A stretch of DNA of 64,000 nucleotides from Clostridia bacterium (GCA_017407835.1 JAFQVV010000026.1:186001-250000); one strand, 5' to 3'. Counted from the first letter of the stretch, positions 42,198-51,093 are shown. Notes: generated by a model not told the origin, from the sequence alone. Made by a program: numbers and translations.

Positions 42198-43370
42198 TTA
42201 AAAATAACTTACTTTGATGCGCTTTCCCATTTTCTTAAGGCAGCTTGAAAGCTCCTCGACAAGATTCATCTTAATGTTAAAGTTGATCGGCAGATCAGGG
42301 TTTTGATGTGCGGGATTGACCGCTCTGCCCACATAGAAGTTGATGTCCGTTGCTTCTTCAAACAAAAGTCGGCTGATGAGCGACGCACCGTCCTTCATGA
42401 AATTCCAATCTTCGTAGAGCGCATTCTCCCCCAGATAGTCCTTGGCGTACTGAATAACTTTATTCATTGTGATCACGCCTTCGGTAACAAGATCGACACC
42501 ATCAATATGTGCAATCGGAGGAATATCGCTGCGTTCAAAATTCAAGCTTGCCTGAACGGGTTTGCCAAGATATTTCGCGGCAATTGACGAAGTTGTTCCA
42601 CCGCAGATGATATGCTTTCCTTCTTTGGAAAAGAACAGCGACATCATGCGATTGGCATCATCGCGATTCGAAGGGGGACCGAAGAGAATATTCATCGGCT
42701 CTCTCTTTCGAATTTTGACAACGCAAGCGGTAGTATCATCCCCCGGCTTGTGATCGTAGAGCTTATCGCACTCGTCCACCAACATGGTGGAGAGATTTTT
42801 CGCTGTGTATCCTCCGCAGACCATGGCCTGCATATACACGCCGATATCCTCACGCTTCCAGCCAAAGTTATATTTTCCGCCCATTCCCGCATGGGGACAG
42901 CCATCACTCATGGCGATAAATACGTCATCCTCCTGCAGCTTGACGGTGGACTTATAAATTTTCTTGCCGCCGATGTGCATTTCTGTTTTGGGATAATCGT
43001 ACAGTTCAAAATTTCGGATCAGAATGACGTGAGGGTTATCGTACTGAATGAGCTCTGCCACCTCGTTGTTTAGCAGATGGATAATGGTAAAGGTGGAATA
43101 TGCCACGCCGCGTACCGAACATACGGGAAGTGCCCCCGCGATAGTAGACACGCACTCCTCAATGGGGAGCCCTGCCGCCATCATTGTGGAGATGATCTTG
43201 GCGGTGAGGGTGGAGAGAATACTCGCCTTTACACCCGAGCCGAGACCGTCTGCCAACACGATAACGGTAGAGTTTTCATTTTCCTCCACCACGTCAACAT
43301 GGTCGCCGCAAAGTTCTTCGCCGACATGATTGATGCTTTTATATCCGATATCTGCACACAAATCATTCAT
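42198..43370 (-). CDS. SpoIIE-type PP2C serine phosphatase linked to the hydrogenase
   Basis: 390 residues. The first 220 form a PP2C/SpoIIE domain: VIVLADGLGSGVKASILS (metal-binding DG), FIAMSDGCPHAGMGG and GDDTTACVVKIRKRE. The C-terminal 170 residues (NILFGPPSNRDDANRMM, HIICGGTTSSIAAKYLGK) are specific to hydrogenase-linked members. The start overlaps the PAS-hydrogenase stop by eight bases, indicating co-translation and probably a signalling pair: the hydrogenase senses H2 or redox state and the phosphatase transmits it. Target unknown. Confidence 0.86.
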   Translation of the reverse strand: MNDLCADIGYKSINHVGEELCGDHVDVVEENENSTVIVLADGLGSGVKASILSTLTAKIISTMMAAGLPIEECVSTIAGALPVCSVRGVAYSTFTIIHLLNNEVAELIQYDNPHVILIRNFELYDYPKTEMHIGGKKIYKSTVKLQEDDVFIAMSDGCPHAGMGGKYNFGWKREDIGVYMQAMVCGGYTAKNLSTMLVDECDKLYDHKPGDDTTACVVKIRKREPMNILFGPPSNRDDANRMMSLFFSKEGKHIICGGTTSSIAAKYLGKPVQASLNFERSDIPPIAHIDGVDLVTEGVITMNKVIQYAKDYLGENALYEDWNFMKDGASLISRLLFEEATDINFYVGRAVNPAHQNPDLPINFNIKMNLVEELSSCLKKMGKRIKVSYF

Positions 43371-45051
43371 CGCCGATAGACTCCTTTAGTTTCGTGAGTG
43401 CGATTTTTGTCTCGGCTGCAGTTTCTCCCAGCAGAGATGCAATTTCCTGCACGATTCTCATTTGTTTTTCCACGACAGTATCGGCAACCTCAACTGTCTG
43501 CTTGTTGATTCTGGCCTTCTTTTCCCGATCTGCCTCTTCATCCGTAATGTCGCGCATGATGCCGATGAGCATACGAGAGTCAGGATCATAAACGACGGTC
43601 TGCTCCACATATTTCTTGTATTCCGCAAAATATGTGCGCTGATCGCGTATCGTTCTGCCGCTGTTTTTGACTTCAACAAATACGGCGGGGTCAAGAATAC
43701 GGACAACAGGCTCCCCCAGTACGTCGGAAGCCGCACGGATATTCATAATTTTACGAGCGGCATGATTGATCTGCTGAACTTCAAGGTTTTCATTGAGGAC
43801 GATAAGCCCGTTGGGCGTATTTTTTACAATCGTATCCGAGAAGCTTTCGGCCTTGTCTTTGAGGAAGGGAAGACACATGGAGCTTTCAGCCTTCCCCTGG
43901 ATAATGGCAATGGCCTTTTCGCGGCAGGAATTGTAGCCGCAAGAGCCGCAGTTCAGCTCATCTGCCGGCTTGAATTTGCCCATCTGACGAAGAACCGTCA
44001 TAATTTCGGTTTCCGTGGGACGAGCGAGCTTATGTTCGATCATGGTGAAATGCTTTTTCAGATTCATCGGAGCAGGTTGTTCCACCGCAAAATCACGCTC
44101 CCCCGCATAATCTGCGATCGTAACGAAATCTTTGATGGGCGAGGTACTGTGGTATTTCTCCATTACCGGGCCGCCGATGCAGCTGCCAACGCAGGCAGAC
44201 ATTTCAATGAAGCATTTGTGGATTTTTCCGCTTTCGATATCCTTGAGCGCGGCAATACAGTTCTCAACACCGTCAAGGGCGAGATATGTATATCCGGGCG
44301 CGTTTTGTGCCATGGTTTTGAGCACGCCGCCGGTCGTCGGGAAGAAGCGAGCGCGGCTTTCGGGTGTATTGTCAATCTCTTTCTCGAGCTCGATTTTCTC
44401 GGTGTTCAGCCAATTGGTCAGCTCCTCAAAGGTAAGTACAGCATCAACCGGGCCTTCATAATGCTCAGCCTCATCCTTTTTGGCAACGCAGGGACCGATA
44501 AATACAGTTTTGGCGTTTGGCATTCTTCTTTTGATATCCGCACAGTGCGCCTGCATCGGCGACATTACGTCTGCCAGATATCCAAGCGATGAGGGGAAAT
44601 ATTTCTGGATAAGCAAATTGACCGAGTGGCAGCAGGAAGTGATCAGAATGTCCCGCTCTTCCTCTCGGAGCAAACGCTCATATTCGGTTTTCACGATTGT
44701 TGCACCGATGGCGGTTTCCTCAACATCATGGAATCCGATCTTTTTCAGCGCAGAGCGCATGGAGGTAATTCCGGTACCTTCATAGTTGGCAATAAACGAA
44801 GGAGCAAGGCTGACGACAACGGGCTCTCCGCTTTGCAGAAGAACTCTCACTTTTTCAGTGCTGTCCACGATTTCTTTTGCATTTTGCGGACATACGACAA
44901 AACAATGACCGCATAAAATGCACTCATTGCCGATAATATGTGCCTGGTTCCCCGAAAAACGAATGGCCTTTACAGGACAGTGACGGATGCATTTATAGCA
45001 GTTTTTGCAGTTTGATTTTTTGAGTGTCAAGCAATTTGCCATGTCCGTCAT
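43363..45051 (-). CDS. PAS-domain sensory [FeFe] hydrogenase (HydS/group C-like)
   Basis: 562 residues. Two 4Fe-4S sets at the N-terminus (NCKNCYKCIRHCPVKAI; CILCGHCFVVCPQNA), an H-cluster domain (L1 ITSCCHSVNLLI, L2 FIGPCVAKKDEAE, L3 EMSACVGSCIGGPVM), an extra four-Cys cluster (NCGSCGYNSCREKA ... SSMC, about 385-415), a PAS domain (NTPNGLIVLNENLEVQQINH, about 430-530) and a terminal coiled coil. HydA-type L1 TSCCP and L2 MPC are altered, as in sensory group C proteins. It probably reports H2 or redox status to the overlapping phosphatase rather than making H2. Confidence 0.87.
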   Translation of the reverse strand: MTDMANCLTLKKSNCKNCYKCIRHCPVKAIRFSGNQAHIIGNECILCGHCFVVCPQNAKEIVDSTEKVRVLLQSGEPVVVSLAPSFIANYEGTGITSMRSALKKIGFHDVEETAIGATIVKTEYERLLREEERDILITSCCHSVNLLIQKYFPSSLGYLADVMSPMQAHCADIKRRMPNAKTVFIGPCVAKKDEAEHYEGPVDAVLTFEELTNWLNTEKIELEKEIDNTPESRARFFPTTGGVLKTMAQNAPGYTYLALDGVENCIAALKDIESGKIHKCFIEMSACVGSCIGGPVMEKYHSTSPIKDFVTIADYAGERDFAVEQPAPMNLKKHFTMIEHKLARPTETEIMTVLRQMGKFKPADELNCGSCGYNSCREKAIAIIQGKAESSMCLPFLKDKAESFSDTIVKNTPNGLIVLNENLEVQQINHAARKIMNIRAASDVLGEPVVRILDPAVFVEVKNSGRTIRDQRTYFAEYKKYVEQTVVYDPDSRMLIGIMRDITDEEADREKKARINKQTVEVADTVVEKQMRIVQEIASLLGETAAETKIALTKLKESIGDE

Positions 45052-45311
45052 GTCCTTTCGTTTTTAATCACGTCAAGTATATTTTCTTTGAAAAATTCTC
45101 TGAAATTTTCTCTGGTAATGCCCACATGAATGTCATCGTTTACCTGAACGGTTACGCCGATGCGGTTGCACTTTCCGATGCAGAAGCTGCCGGAAAGCAC
45201 TACCTCATCTTCCATATGATGTTCTTGGAGGGCATGCTCAAACAGCTCCACAATTGCCTGTGAACCTTTGAGGTGGCAGGATGAGCCTACACAAACCTGA
45301 ACAAACAGCAT
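45048..45311 (-). CDS. Thioredoxin-like [2Fe-2S] ferredoxin (NuoE/HydC-like), copy 2
   Basis: 87 residues. The 2Fe-2S ligand pattern is VCVGSSCHLKGS (Cys-x4-Cys) and SGSFCIGKCNRIG (Cys-x3-Cys), the NuoE-like thioredoxin fold. It overlaps the PAS-hydrogenase start by four bases and follows its paralogue by four bases. Such small ferredoxins accompany hydrogenases and probably pass electrons to or from the sensor. Confidence 0.88.
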   Translation of the reverse strand: MLFVQVCVGSSCHLKGSQAIVELFEHALQEHHMEDEVVLSGSFCIGKCNRIGVTVQVNDDIHVGITRENFREFFKENILDVIKNERT

Positions 45312-45315
45312 GGTC

Positions 45316-45558
45316 TTATACCTTTGCCAAAACTTGCTTTGCGAAGAACTCGTCTACGGTTTCGGGGGTGACAGAATGGAAGTCATCGTTAACCGTCACG
45401 CATACGCCGCTCTGGCACTTACCCATGCAGAAAGTACCGCCAAGCTCTACCTTATCCCCGATATTGTTCTGCGCGATCAAATACTGAAGCTGTTCCACCA
45501 CCTGGCGGGAACCCTTGATATGACAGGAACTGCCGATGCAAACTGTAATTTTAAGCAT
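45316..45558 (-). CDS. Thioredoxin-like [2Fe-2S] ferredoxin, copy 1
   Basis: 80 residues, paralogous to the next gene: VCIGSSCHIKGS and GGTFCMGKCQSGV hold the four cluster cysteines. Preceded by TGAGGT before the ATG and, further up, by a strong hairpin (45594-45624) that separates it from the kinase gene. First of the hydrogenase sensory genes. Confidence 0.88.
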   Translation of the reverse strand: MLKITVCIGSSCHIKGSRQVVEQLQYLIAQNNIGDKVELGGTFCMGKCQSGVCVTVNDDFHSVTPETVDEFFAKQVLAKV

Positions 45559-45593
45559 AATGATTTACCTCACAATATTCATCAAAATTTGTT

Positions 45594-45624
45594 GATTGAT
45601 GCGAGGGAAAACCTCGCATCAATC
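45594..45624 (-). terminator. 13-bp hairpin between the kinase and ferredoxin genes
   Basis: Arms 45594-45606 and 45612-45624 (gattgatgcgagg/cctcgcatcaatc), loop gaaaa. There is no strong T-run on the minus side, so it could be a partial terminator or an RNA-processing/stabilising hairpin within one long transcript. Confidence 0.7.
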
Positions 45625-45642
45625 GCGGGCTCGGATTTGCTG

Positions 45643-46392
45643 TTACTGATAATCGACAACGCCAACCCAGCTCATCAAGAACTCACGCTCGCGTTCATTG
45701 CCCTTGACCGACTGGGAAGCGGCAACGATGGGCATCCATTTCTGTACATACTGCTTTGCAGTATCACTCTTTTTGCAGAAGGTGTCGAGATAAAGCTCAG
45801 CCCCGGTGATATCACCGTTTAGCCAGAACAGCAGGTAGGTGCGTGCTACATCCGCCGACGCATTGCCCTGGGTTGCATGAGACCAGTCCAGAATATAGGG
45901 AGTTCCGTCTTCTGCTATGATAATATTGGAGGGATTGAAATCACCGTGGCACACCTTGTTATGCTTGGGCATTCCTTCGAGACGGGTGTGCAGATCGTAG
46001 CGAGTAGTGGCATCAAGCTCAGTCTCGGCAATCTTGCGGCTCATTTTATCCTTGAGCTTGTTCAGAAGCGGGGAGGTTTTTGCGTGAACACTCATCTGAA
46101 GGTCTACGAGAAGATTGATATATTCTTCCTTTTTGTCGGGATCTTCTTCCATCAGTTTTGCCAGTGTTTTTCCCTTGATATACTCAGAAACAATTGCCCA
46201 CTTGCCGTCGATTGTGGTTACCTCAATGATCTTGGGGATGTGCAGCCCGGTTTCTTCGATTCTGGCCTGATTGAGCGCTTCGTTGAGTACGTCAGCCTTG
46301 GAATATTCGGCGCAGAATACTTTGATGCATCTGTCACCGTCACGGTAGATGGTCTTATTGTTTCTTACTGCAATGACTCGATCAAGATTCAT
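45643..46392 (-). CDS. Aminoglycoside phosphotransferase-like kinase
   Basis: 249 residues with the APH/choline-kinase fold: Lys in DGDRCIKVF, hinge AIVSEYIKGKTL, catalytic loop VCHGDFNPSNII (HGDFxxxN) and metal-binding ILDWSHATQGN. It belongs to the small TIGR02172-like branch rather than to known resistance enzymes. It starts 18 bases after adhE and is probably co-transcribed with it. The natural substrate is unknown; drug resistance is not implied. Confidence 0.85.
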   Translation of the reverse strand: MNLDRVIAVRNNKTIYRDGDRCIKVFCAEYSKADVLNEALNQARIEETGLHIPKIIEVTTIDGKWAIVSEYIKGKTLAKLMEEDPDKKEEYINLLVDLQMSVHAKTSPLLNKLKDKMSRKIAETELDATTRYDLHTRLEGMPKHNKVCHGDFNPSNIIIAEDGTPYILDWSHATQGNASADVARTYLLFWLNGDITGAELYLDTFCKKSDTAKQYVQKWMPIVAASQSVKGNEREREFLMSWVGVVDYQ

Positions 46393-46410
46393 TTCTATAT
46401 CCTCCTTTAA

Positions 46411-49107
46411 TTATGCCTTTTTGCCCTTGCGATAGGGAGCTTTGATTGCATCGGGAACAGTTTCGCTCAGGTCGGTTTCGGGCATTGCTTCTTCAACGAA
46501 GTGTTTGCCGTAATACGCGTTGAGATACATCTGCTTGAGCTCGCTCATCAGAGGATATCTGGGATTAGCACCGGTGCACTGGTCATCGAAAGCCTGCTCC
46601 ACCATATCATCAAGCCGCGCAAGGAAGTCGGCCTCGTCGATGCCGTAGTCCCGAATGGTCGCTTTGATGCCAACTCTTGTCTTGAGGTCGTTGATGGCCT
46701 TGATGAGATTCTCCAGCTTTTCCTCGTTGCTCTTGCCGCCAAGACCGAGCGCATCTGCAATTTCTGCATATCTTGCCAGGGTATGCGGATGATCATACTG
46801 TGAGAAGGTCCCCATCTTAACGGGAGCTTCGCTTGCATTGAAACGAAGTACCTCTTCGATCATCAGTGCATTGGCCACACCGTGGGGAAGGTGATGGAAG
46901 GCACCCAGCTTGTGAGCCATGGAGTGACAGATGCCAAGGAAAGCATTGGCGAAGGCCATACCTGCGATCGTTGCCGCATTTGCCATCTTCTCTCTGGCCT
47001 CTACATCGGTTTGACCGTTCTCGTAGGCTCTGGGCAGATACTTGAAGATGTTTTTCAGTGCCTGTAGTGCCAGGCCGTCTGTATAGTCGGTTGCCAGCAT
47101 GGCGGCATAAGCCTCAACTGCGTGAGTTACTGCGTCAATACCGGAGGCTGCGGTCAGGCCCTTGGGCGCAGACATATGGAAATCGGTGTCAATGATGGCC
47201 ATGTTGGGCAGAAGCTCGTAGTCGGCCAGGGGATACTTCACGCCCGTGTTCTCATCGGTAATCACGGCGAAAGGCGTGACCTCGGAACCCGTACCGGCAG
47301 AGGTGGGAACTGCGATGAAGTAGGCTTTCTCACCCATCTTGGGGAAGGCGTAAACTCTCTTACGGATATCAATGAATCTCATGGCCATATCCATAAAGTC
47401 TGCTTCGGGATGCTCGTAGAGTACCCACATGATCTTGGCAGCGTCCATTGCGGAACCGCCGCCCAGAGCGATGATGGTGTCGGGTTGGAAGGCACGCATC
47501 AGTGCAGCGCCTTCGGTTGCATTGGCAAGGGTGGGATCGGGCTGAACATTGAAGAAGGTAGTGTGTGCGATACCCATCTCATCCAGCTTGTCGGTAATGG
47601 GGTTGGTATAGCCGTTCTGGTAAAGGAAAGTGTCAGTGACGATGAAGGCTTTCTTTGCGCCTCTTACGGTGCGAAGCTCATCCAGCGCAACAGGGAGGCA
47701 TCCTTTTTTAATGTAAATTTTCTCAGGTGCACGGAACCAAAGCATATTTTCTCTCCTCTCGGCTACTGTCTTAATGTTGAGCAGGTGCTTAACACCTACA
47801 TTTTCGGATACGCTGTTTCCGCCCCAGGAGCCGCATCCGAGCGTCAGCGAAGGAGCGAGCTTGAAGTTGTACAGATCACCGATACCGCCGTGGGAGGAGG
47901 GGGTGTTGACGAGAATGCGGCAGGTCTTCATTCTGGCGGCAAAAGCAGCCAGCTTCTCGGTCTCAGTCACCTCATTGAGGTAGACCGAAGAGGTGTGGCC
48001 GTATCCGCCGTCTGCCACCAGACGGTCAGCTTTGTCGAGGGCTTCATCAAAACTCTTAACCTTGTACATAGCGAGAACAGGGGAGAGTTTCTCATGTGCA
48101 AATTCCTCGGAGAGCTCCACGCTCTCTACCTCGCCGATGAGGATCTTTGTACCTGCGGGAACAGTTACGCCTGCGAGCTCTGCAATTTTAGCTGCTTTCT
48201 GACCGACGATCTTTGCGTTGAGTGCACCGTTGATGATGATGGTTTTGCGTACTTTCTCGGTTTCGGCGGGATTGAGGAAGTAGCAGCCTCTTGCAGCGAA
48301 TTCTGCCTTAACCGATGCATAGATGGATTCAAGGACAATAACCGACTGCTCGGATGCACAGATCATACCGTTGTCGAAGGTTTTGGAATGAATGATCGAG
48401 TTAACCGCTTTGAGAATATCCGCACTGTCGTCGATGATGGCGGGCGTATTGCCTGCACCGACGCCGAGTGCCGGCTTTCCGGAAGAATAGGCCGCTTTAA
48501 CCATACCGGGGCCGCCGGTAGCAAGAATAATATCAGCCTCTTTCATGACGGTGTTTGTCATATCGAGCGAAGGGACATCAATCCAATCAATGATCCCCTC
48601 GGGTGCGCCAGCGGCAACGGCAGCTTCAAGTACAAGCTTAGCCGCGGCGATGGTGCAGTTCTTCGCACGGGGGTGAGGGCTGATGATAATGGCATTTCTT
48701 GTTTTGAGGGCAAGCAGGCACTTGAAGATTGCGGTAGAAGTAGGGTTGGTTGTGGGGATTACGGCAGCAATCACACCGATGGGCTCGGCGATTTTCTTGA
48801 TACCGAAGGCCTTATCTTCCTCAATGACGCCACAGGTCTTGGTTTCTTTGTAAGCATTATAGATGTACTCGGCGGCATAGTGGTTCTTAATTACCTTGTC
48901 CTCAACAATGCCCATGCCGGTTTCTGCAACGGCCAGCTTGGCCAGGCTGATTCGCGCCTTATCCGCAGCAGATGCGGCAGCCAGAAAGATTTTGTCGACC
49001 TGCTCCTGCGTGTAGGTCGAGAAAACCTTTTGTGCCGCTCTCACACGAGCGAGCGCACCGTGCAGTGCATCTACACTGTCAACGATTTCATAAGTTTTGG
49101 TTTCCAT
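46411..49107 (-). CDS. adhE: Bifunctional acetaldehyde-CoA/alcohol dehydrogenase AdhE
   Basis: 898 residues. N-terminal CoA-acylating aldehyde dehydrogenase (catalytic Cys in NGMICASEQSVIV, about residue 247; ATGGPGMVKAAYSSGKP) fused to an iron-dependent alcohol dehydrogenase (GGGSAMDAAKIMWVLYEHP, and Fe ligands in HAVEAYAA, HSMAHKLGAFHHLPHG). It reduces acetyl-CoA to ethanol with two NADH and forms spirosomes in other species. ATG 49107 follows AGGAGG. Codon use is optimised, so expression is probably high. First gene of the long fermentation operon; its upstream region holds a palindrome near a LysR gene. Confidence 0.96.
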   Translation of the reverse strand: METKTYEIVDSVDALHGALARVRAAQKVFSTYTQEQVDKIFLAAASAADKARISLAKLAVAETGMGIVEDKVIKNHYAAEYIYNAYKETKTCGVIEEDKAFGIKKIAEPIGVIAAVIPTTNPTSTAIFKCLLALKTRNAIIISPHPRAKNCTIAAAKLVLEAAVAAGAPEGIIDWIDVPSLDMTNTVMKEADIILATGGPGMVKAAYSSGKPALGVGAGNTPAIIDDSADILKAVNSIIHSKTFDNGMICASEQSVIVLESIYASVKAEFAARGCYFLNPAETEKVRKTIIINGALNAKIVGQKAAKIAELAGVTVPAGTKILIGEVESVELSEEFAHEKLSPVLAMYKVKSFDEALDKADRLVADGGYGHTSSVYLNEVTETEKLAAFAARMKTCRILVNTPSSHGGIGDLYNFKLAPSLTLGCGSWGGNSVSENVGVKHLLNIKTVAERRENMLWFRAPEKIYIKKGCLPVALDELRTVRGAKKAFIVTDTFLYQNGYTNPITDKLDEMGIAHTTFFNVQPDPTLANATEGAALMRAFQPDTIIALGGGSAMDAAKIMWVLYEHPEADFMDMAMRFIDIRKRVYAFPKMGEKAYFIAVPTSAGTGSEVTPFAVITDENTGVKYPLADYELLPNMAIIDTDFHMSAPKGLTAASGIDAVTHAVEAYAAMLATDYTDGLALQALKNIFKYLPRAYENGQTDVEAREKMANAATIAGMAFANAFLGICHSMAHKLGAFHHLPHGVANALMIEEVLRFNASEAPVKMGTFSQYDHPHTLARYAEIADALGLGGKSNEEKLENLIKAINDLKTRVGIKATIRDYGIDEADFLARLDDMVEQAFDDQCTGANPRYPLMSELKQMYLNAYYGKHFVEEAMPETDLSETVPDAIKAPYRKGKKA

Positions 49108-49177
49108 TTTCTATGTCCTCCTAAAAATTATTTACTGAATTGGATCGCTTTGCCGGGGTGGAAAATCATCTGTTAAT

Positions 49178-49248
49178 ATTTTAACGCACTTTTTGGTTTT
49201 GGGGAATAATTAAATTGTTATATCGGTGTTATCCAAATCGATATAACA
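49178..49248 (-). promoter_or_regulatory. adhE promoter with an upstream inverted repeat (probable activator site)
   Basis: A TAAAAT -10 (49183-49178) lacks a good -35. About 60 bases before the expected start site is a perfect inverted repeat: tgttatatcg (49216-49225) and cgatataaca (49239-49248), spacer 13. The location suits a LysR-type activator, and a LysR gene lies next door. Confidence 0.65.
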
Positions 49249-49274
49249 GGAAAAACTTCAAATATGCATCAACA

Positions 49275-49306
49275 AAGGGGTGTCGCGAATCAACGCGACA
49301 CCCCTT
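49275..49306 (-). terminator. Terminator of the LysR gene
   Basis: Arms 49275-49287 and 49294-49306 (13 bp, aaggggtgtcgcg/cgcgacacccctt). Same sequence family as 3330-3357 and 39665-39693. Confidence 0.8.
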
Positions 49307-49382
49307 CATATAAAATTGTGCTGCTTTAGTTTATGGAAAGCGGTCAAAAGAGAAAATATCTTTCTTTCGGTGTTTGGTTTGC

Positions 49383-50306
49383 TTATTTTATGTATTTTCT
49401 TCTCGCCTCACAAAGCGCAGTAACAAAATCCCGATCAAGCTTTGTCAGCTTGTACCCCTTGTGGTAGATCAAAATATCCTTGTAGATTTTTTTGTTTCCT
49501 TCGCAAACGCGCTGAACAAGATTATACCGCTGGAGTATCTGCTCGGAAGCGGGAGATACCCACATAAATGTTTTGGGATTTTCGGAGAGAAGGTCAAACT
49601 GACTCCCTCGCTCAAACACAAAAATTCGCTGCCCGATATTGTCCGGCAACTCCTCGCGGAACACCTTCGACATCGAAAGAGATGGGACGTAAGGATCTGC
49701 GTGGGCGATTTCAATATAAGGCGACAAATCCGCATAGGTGATTGTCTCCTTATCTGCTAAGGGATGATTGCGGCTCATAATGAGCACATAGGAAAACTCA
49801 GCAACCATTTCGTAAACAAGTCCTTTCTCTTCAAGCATGGACTTGTAATATTTATCGTAATTTTCCGCATATCTGATGATACCGAGCTTATATTCGTTTG
49901 CCAAAAGCTTGTTGATGGTTTTTTTGGAGTTTGTCTCTTTATAGTAAATTTCCACATCGGAATCGCCGATGCTCTTGGAAAATTCGGCAAGTGCCGCCGA
50001 TATATAGCAGGCACGGGGGACGGAGATTGAGAATTTACGCTTTTTGTGTGAGCCATCCCGGTAGGATTGCTCCATTTTATCGATTCGATGCAGAATATCA
50101 CGCGCATAGTCGATGAATTCCTCTCCGTCGGGTGTGAGTACCATCCCTTTGGCGCTTCTGCTGAATATCGTAATTCCAAGATCAGCTTCAAGTTCCTTGA
50201 TGGAACGGCTGATGTTTGGCTGTGCAATCATAAGTGTCTCGGCTGCTTTATTCAGAGAACCGAGCCTTGCTACCTCGACCGCATATTTCATGTGCAGTAT
50301 GTTCAT
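49383..50306 (-). CDS. LysR-family regulator, probable activator of adhE
   Basis: 307 residues. N-terminal winged helix (KYAVEVARLGSLNKAAETLM and AQPNISRSIKELEADLGITI), linker helix, then a two-lobed substrate-binding domain (RKFSISVPRACYISAALAEF onward). No cysteine pair typical of OxyR is obvious. ATG 50306 is supported by AAGGAG eight bases upstream; the frame is open far upstream (to 51122) but that part is antisense to two genes and is spurious. Located just upstream of adhE on the same strand, with its own terminator. Confidence 0.9.
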   Translation of the reverse strand: MNILHMKYAVEVARLGSLNKAAETLMIAQPNISRSIKELEADLGITIFSRSAKGMVLTPDGEEFIDYARDILHRIDKMEQSYRDGSHKKRKFSISVPRACYISAALAEFSKSIGDSDVEIYYKETNSKKTINKLLANEYKLGIIRYAENYDKYYKSMLEEKGLVYEMVAEFSYVLIMSRNHPLADKETITYADLSPYIEIAHADPYVPSLSMSKVFREELPDNIGQRIFVFERGSQFDLLSENPKTFMWVSPASEQILQRYNLVQRVCEGNKKIYKDILIYHKGYKLTKLDRDFVTALCEARRKYIK

Positions 50307-50351
50307 CAACAAGTCTCCTTGCGTTGGCGCTGTGCTTCTATAATTATTTTT

Positions 50352-50380
50352 ATTATACCACAAAATCGTAAACGAATCAA
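50352..50380 (-). promoter_or_regulatory. Promoter of the LysR gene
   Basis: Minus strand TTGATT (50380-50375), 17 bases, TATAAT (50357-50352). Confidence 0.75.
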
Positions 50381-50477
50381 GAGCTCGCTCCAAATTGGAG
50401 AGAGGGAGCATTAACAGATGACCGTTTATTTTCCTTGTGCATATACTGGTGTTGAAATAATCCTGGGAGGTACAGCT

Positions 50478-50918
50478 ATGCAGAGCAACCGATGCGGAAA
50501 GCATCATCCGGAGATCCGTGATTACGGACCGGAGCCGTATGTATTGAATATCAATCACGCTGTAAATATGAATGAGAATTTTCGCACAACACTTTGGACC
50601 GGGAAAGATATGCAGCTGACGCTGATGAGTATTCCCGTCGGGGGAGACATCGGCGTGGAAATGCATCCCGATGTTGATCAATTCATCCGCATAGAAAGCG
50701 GATGCGCCAGAGTGTATATGGGCGATTGCAGAAATGCACTGTGTGAGGCAGCGTATGCGGATAACCGTTATGCCGTCATCATCCCCGCGGGAACGTGGCA
50801 TAATCTTGTCAACGCAGGGAATCGCCCGCTTAAGATCTATTCGATTTATGCGCCGCCGCAGCATCCCGTCGGAACGGTTCACAGAACAAAAGCGGATGCG
50901 CAGCGCGAAGGCGATTGA
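50478..50918 (+). CDS. Cupin-domain protein
   Basis: 146 residues with a single beta-barrel cupin. Motif 1 is GGDIGVEMHPDVDQFIRIES and motif 2 is VIIPAGTWHNLVNAG; the metal-binding set is partly unusual (HPDVDQ instead of HxHxxxE) but the second His is present. An isomerase or sugar-binding role is possible; nothing specific can be said. ATG 50478 follows GGGAGG by seven bases. Divergent from the LysR gene. Confidence 0.83.
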   Translation: MQSNRCGKHHPEIRDYGPEPYVLNINHAVNMNENFRTTLWTGKDMQLTLMSIPVGGDIGVEMHPDVDQFIRIESGCARVYMGDCRNALCEAAYADNRYAVIIPAGTWHNLVNAGNRPLKIYSIYAPPQHPVGTVHRTKADAQREGD

Positions 50919-50922
50919 AACG

Positions 50923-51093
50923 ATGAATGCGTTAGAACTGACATCTGCCGTAACAGCCATTGCCAACGCGCTTGCCTGTCGATTGACGGCAGAGGAGGCC
51001 GCGCTGCTTGCAAGTGTTTTGGTGCAAATTGGCGATACACTTGTCACAATTGCAGCCCGCGAAAGCCTGTGTAAAGAAAAACCAGAAAGCTGA
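50923..51093 (+). CDS. Small DUF6774-like protein
   Basis: 56 residues: NALELTSAVTAIANALACRL, then TAEEAALLASVLVQIGDTL and a short Cys-containing end. Two amphipathic helices; resembles the short DUF6774 family of gut Clostridia, function unknown. It starts four bases after the cupin stop, without its own strong ribosome binding site, so translation is probably coupled to the cupin gene. Confidence 0.7.
   Translation: MNALELTSAVTAIANALACRLTAEEAALLASVLVQIGDTLVTIAARESLCKEKPES

Noticed and set aside
45643-46392. Aminoglycoside resistance gene
   Set aside because: Only the kinase fold is shared; context is fermentation genes and residues resemble the TIGR02172-like branch.
47122-49176. 684-codon ORF antisense to adhE
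   Set aside because: Product of codon bias in a highly expressed gene; no domain, no ribosome binding site. Similar long antisense ORFs at 6506-7774, 16179-17723 and 52170-54203 were rejected for the same reason.
49216-49248. Rex redox-repressor site before adhE
   Set aside because: The inverted repeat does not fit TTGTTAA-N4-TTAACAA; spacing of 13 bases is wrong.
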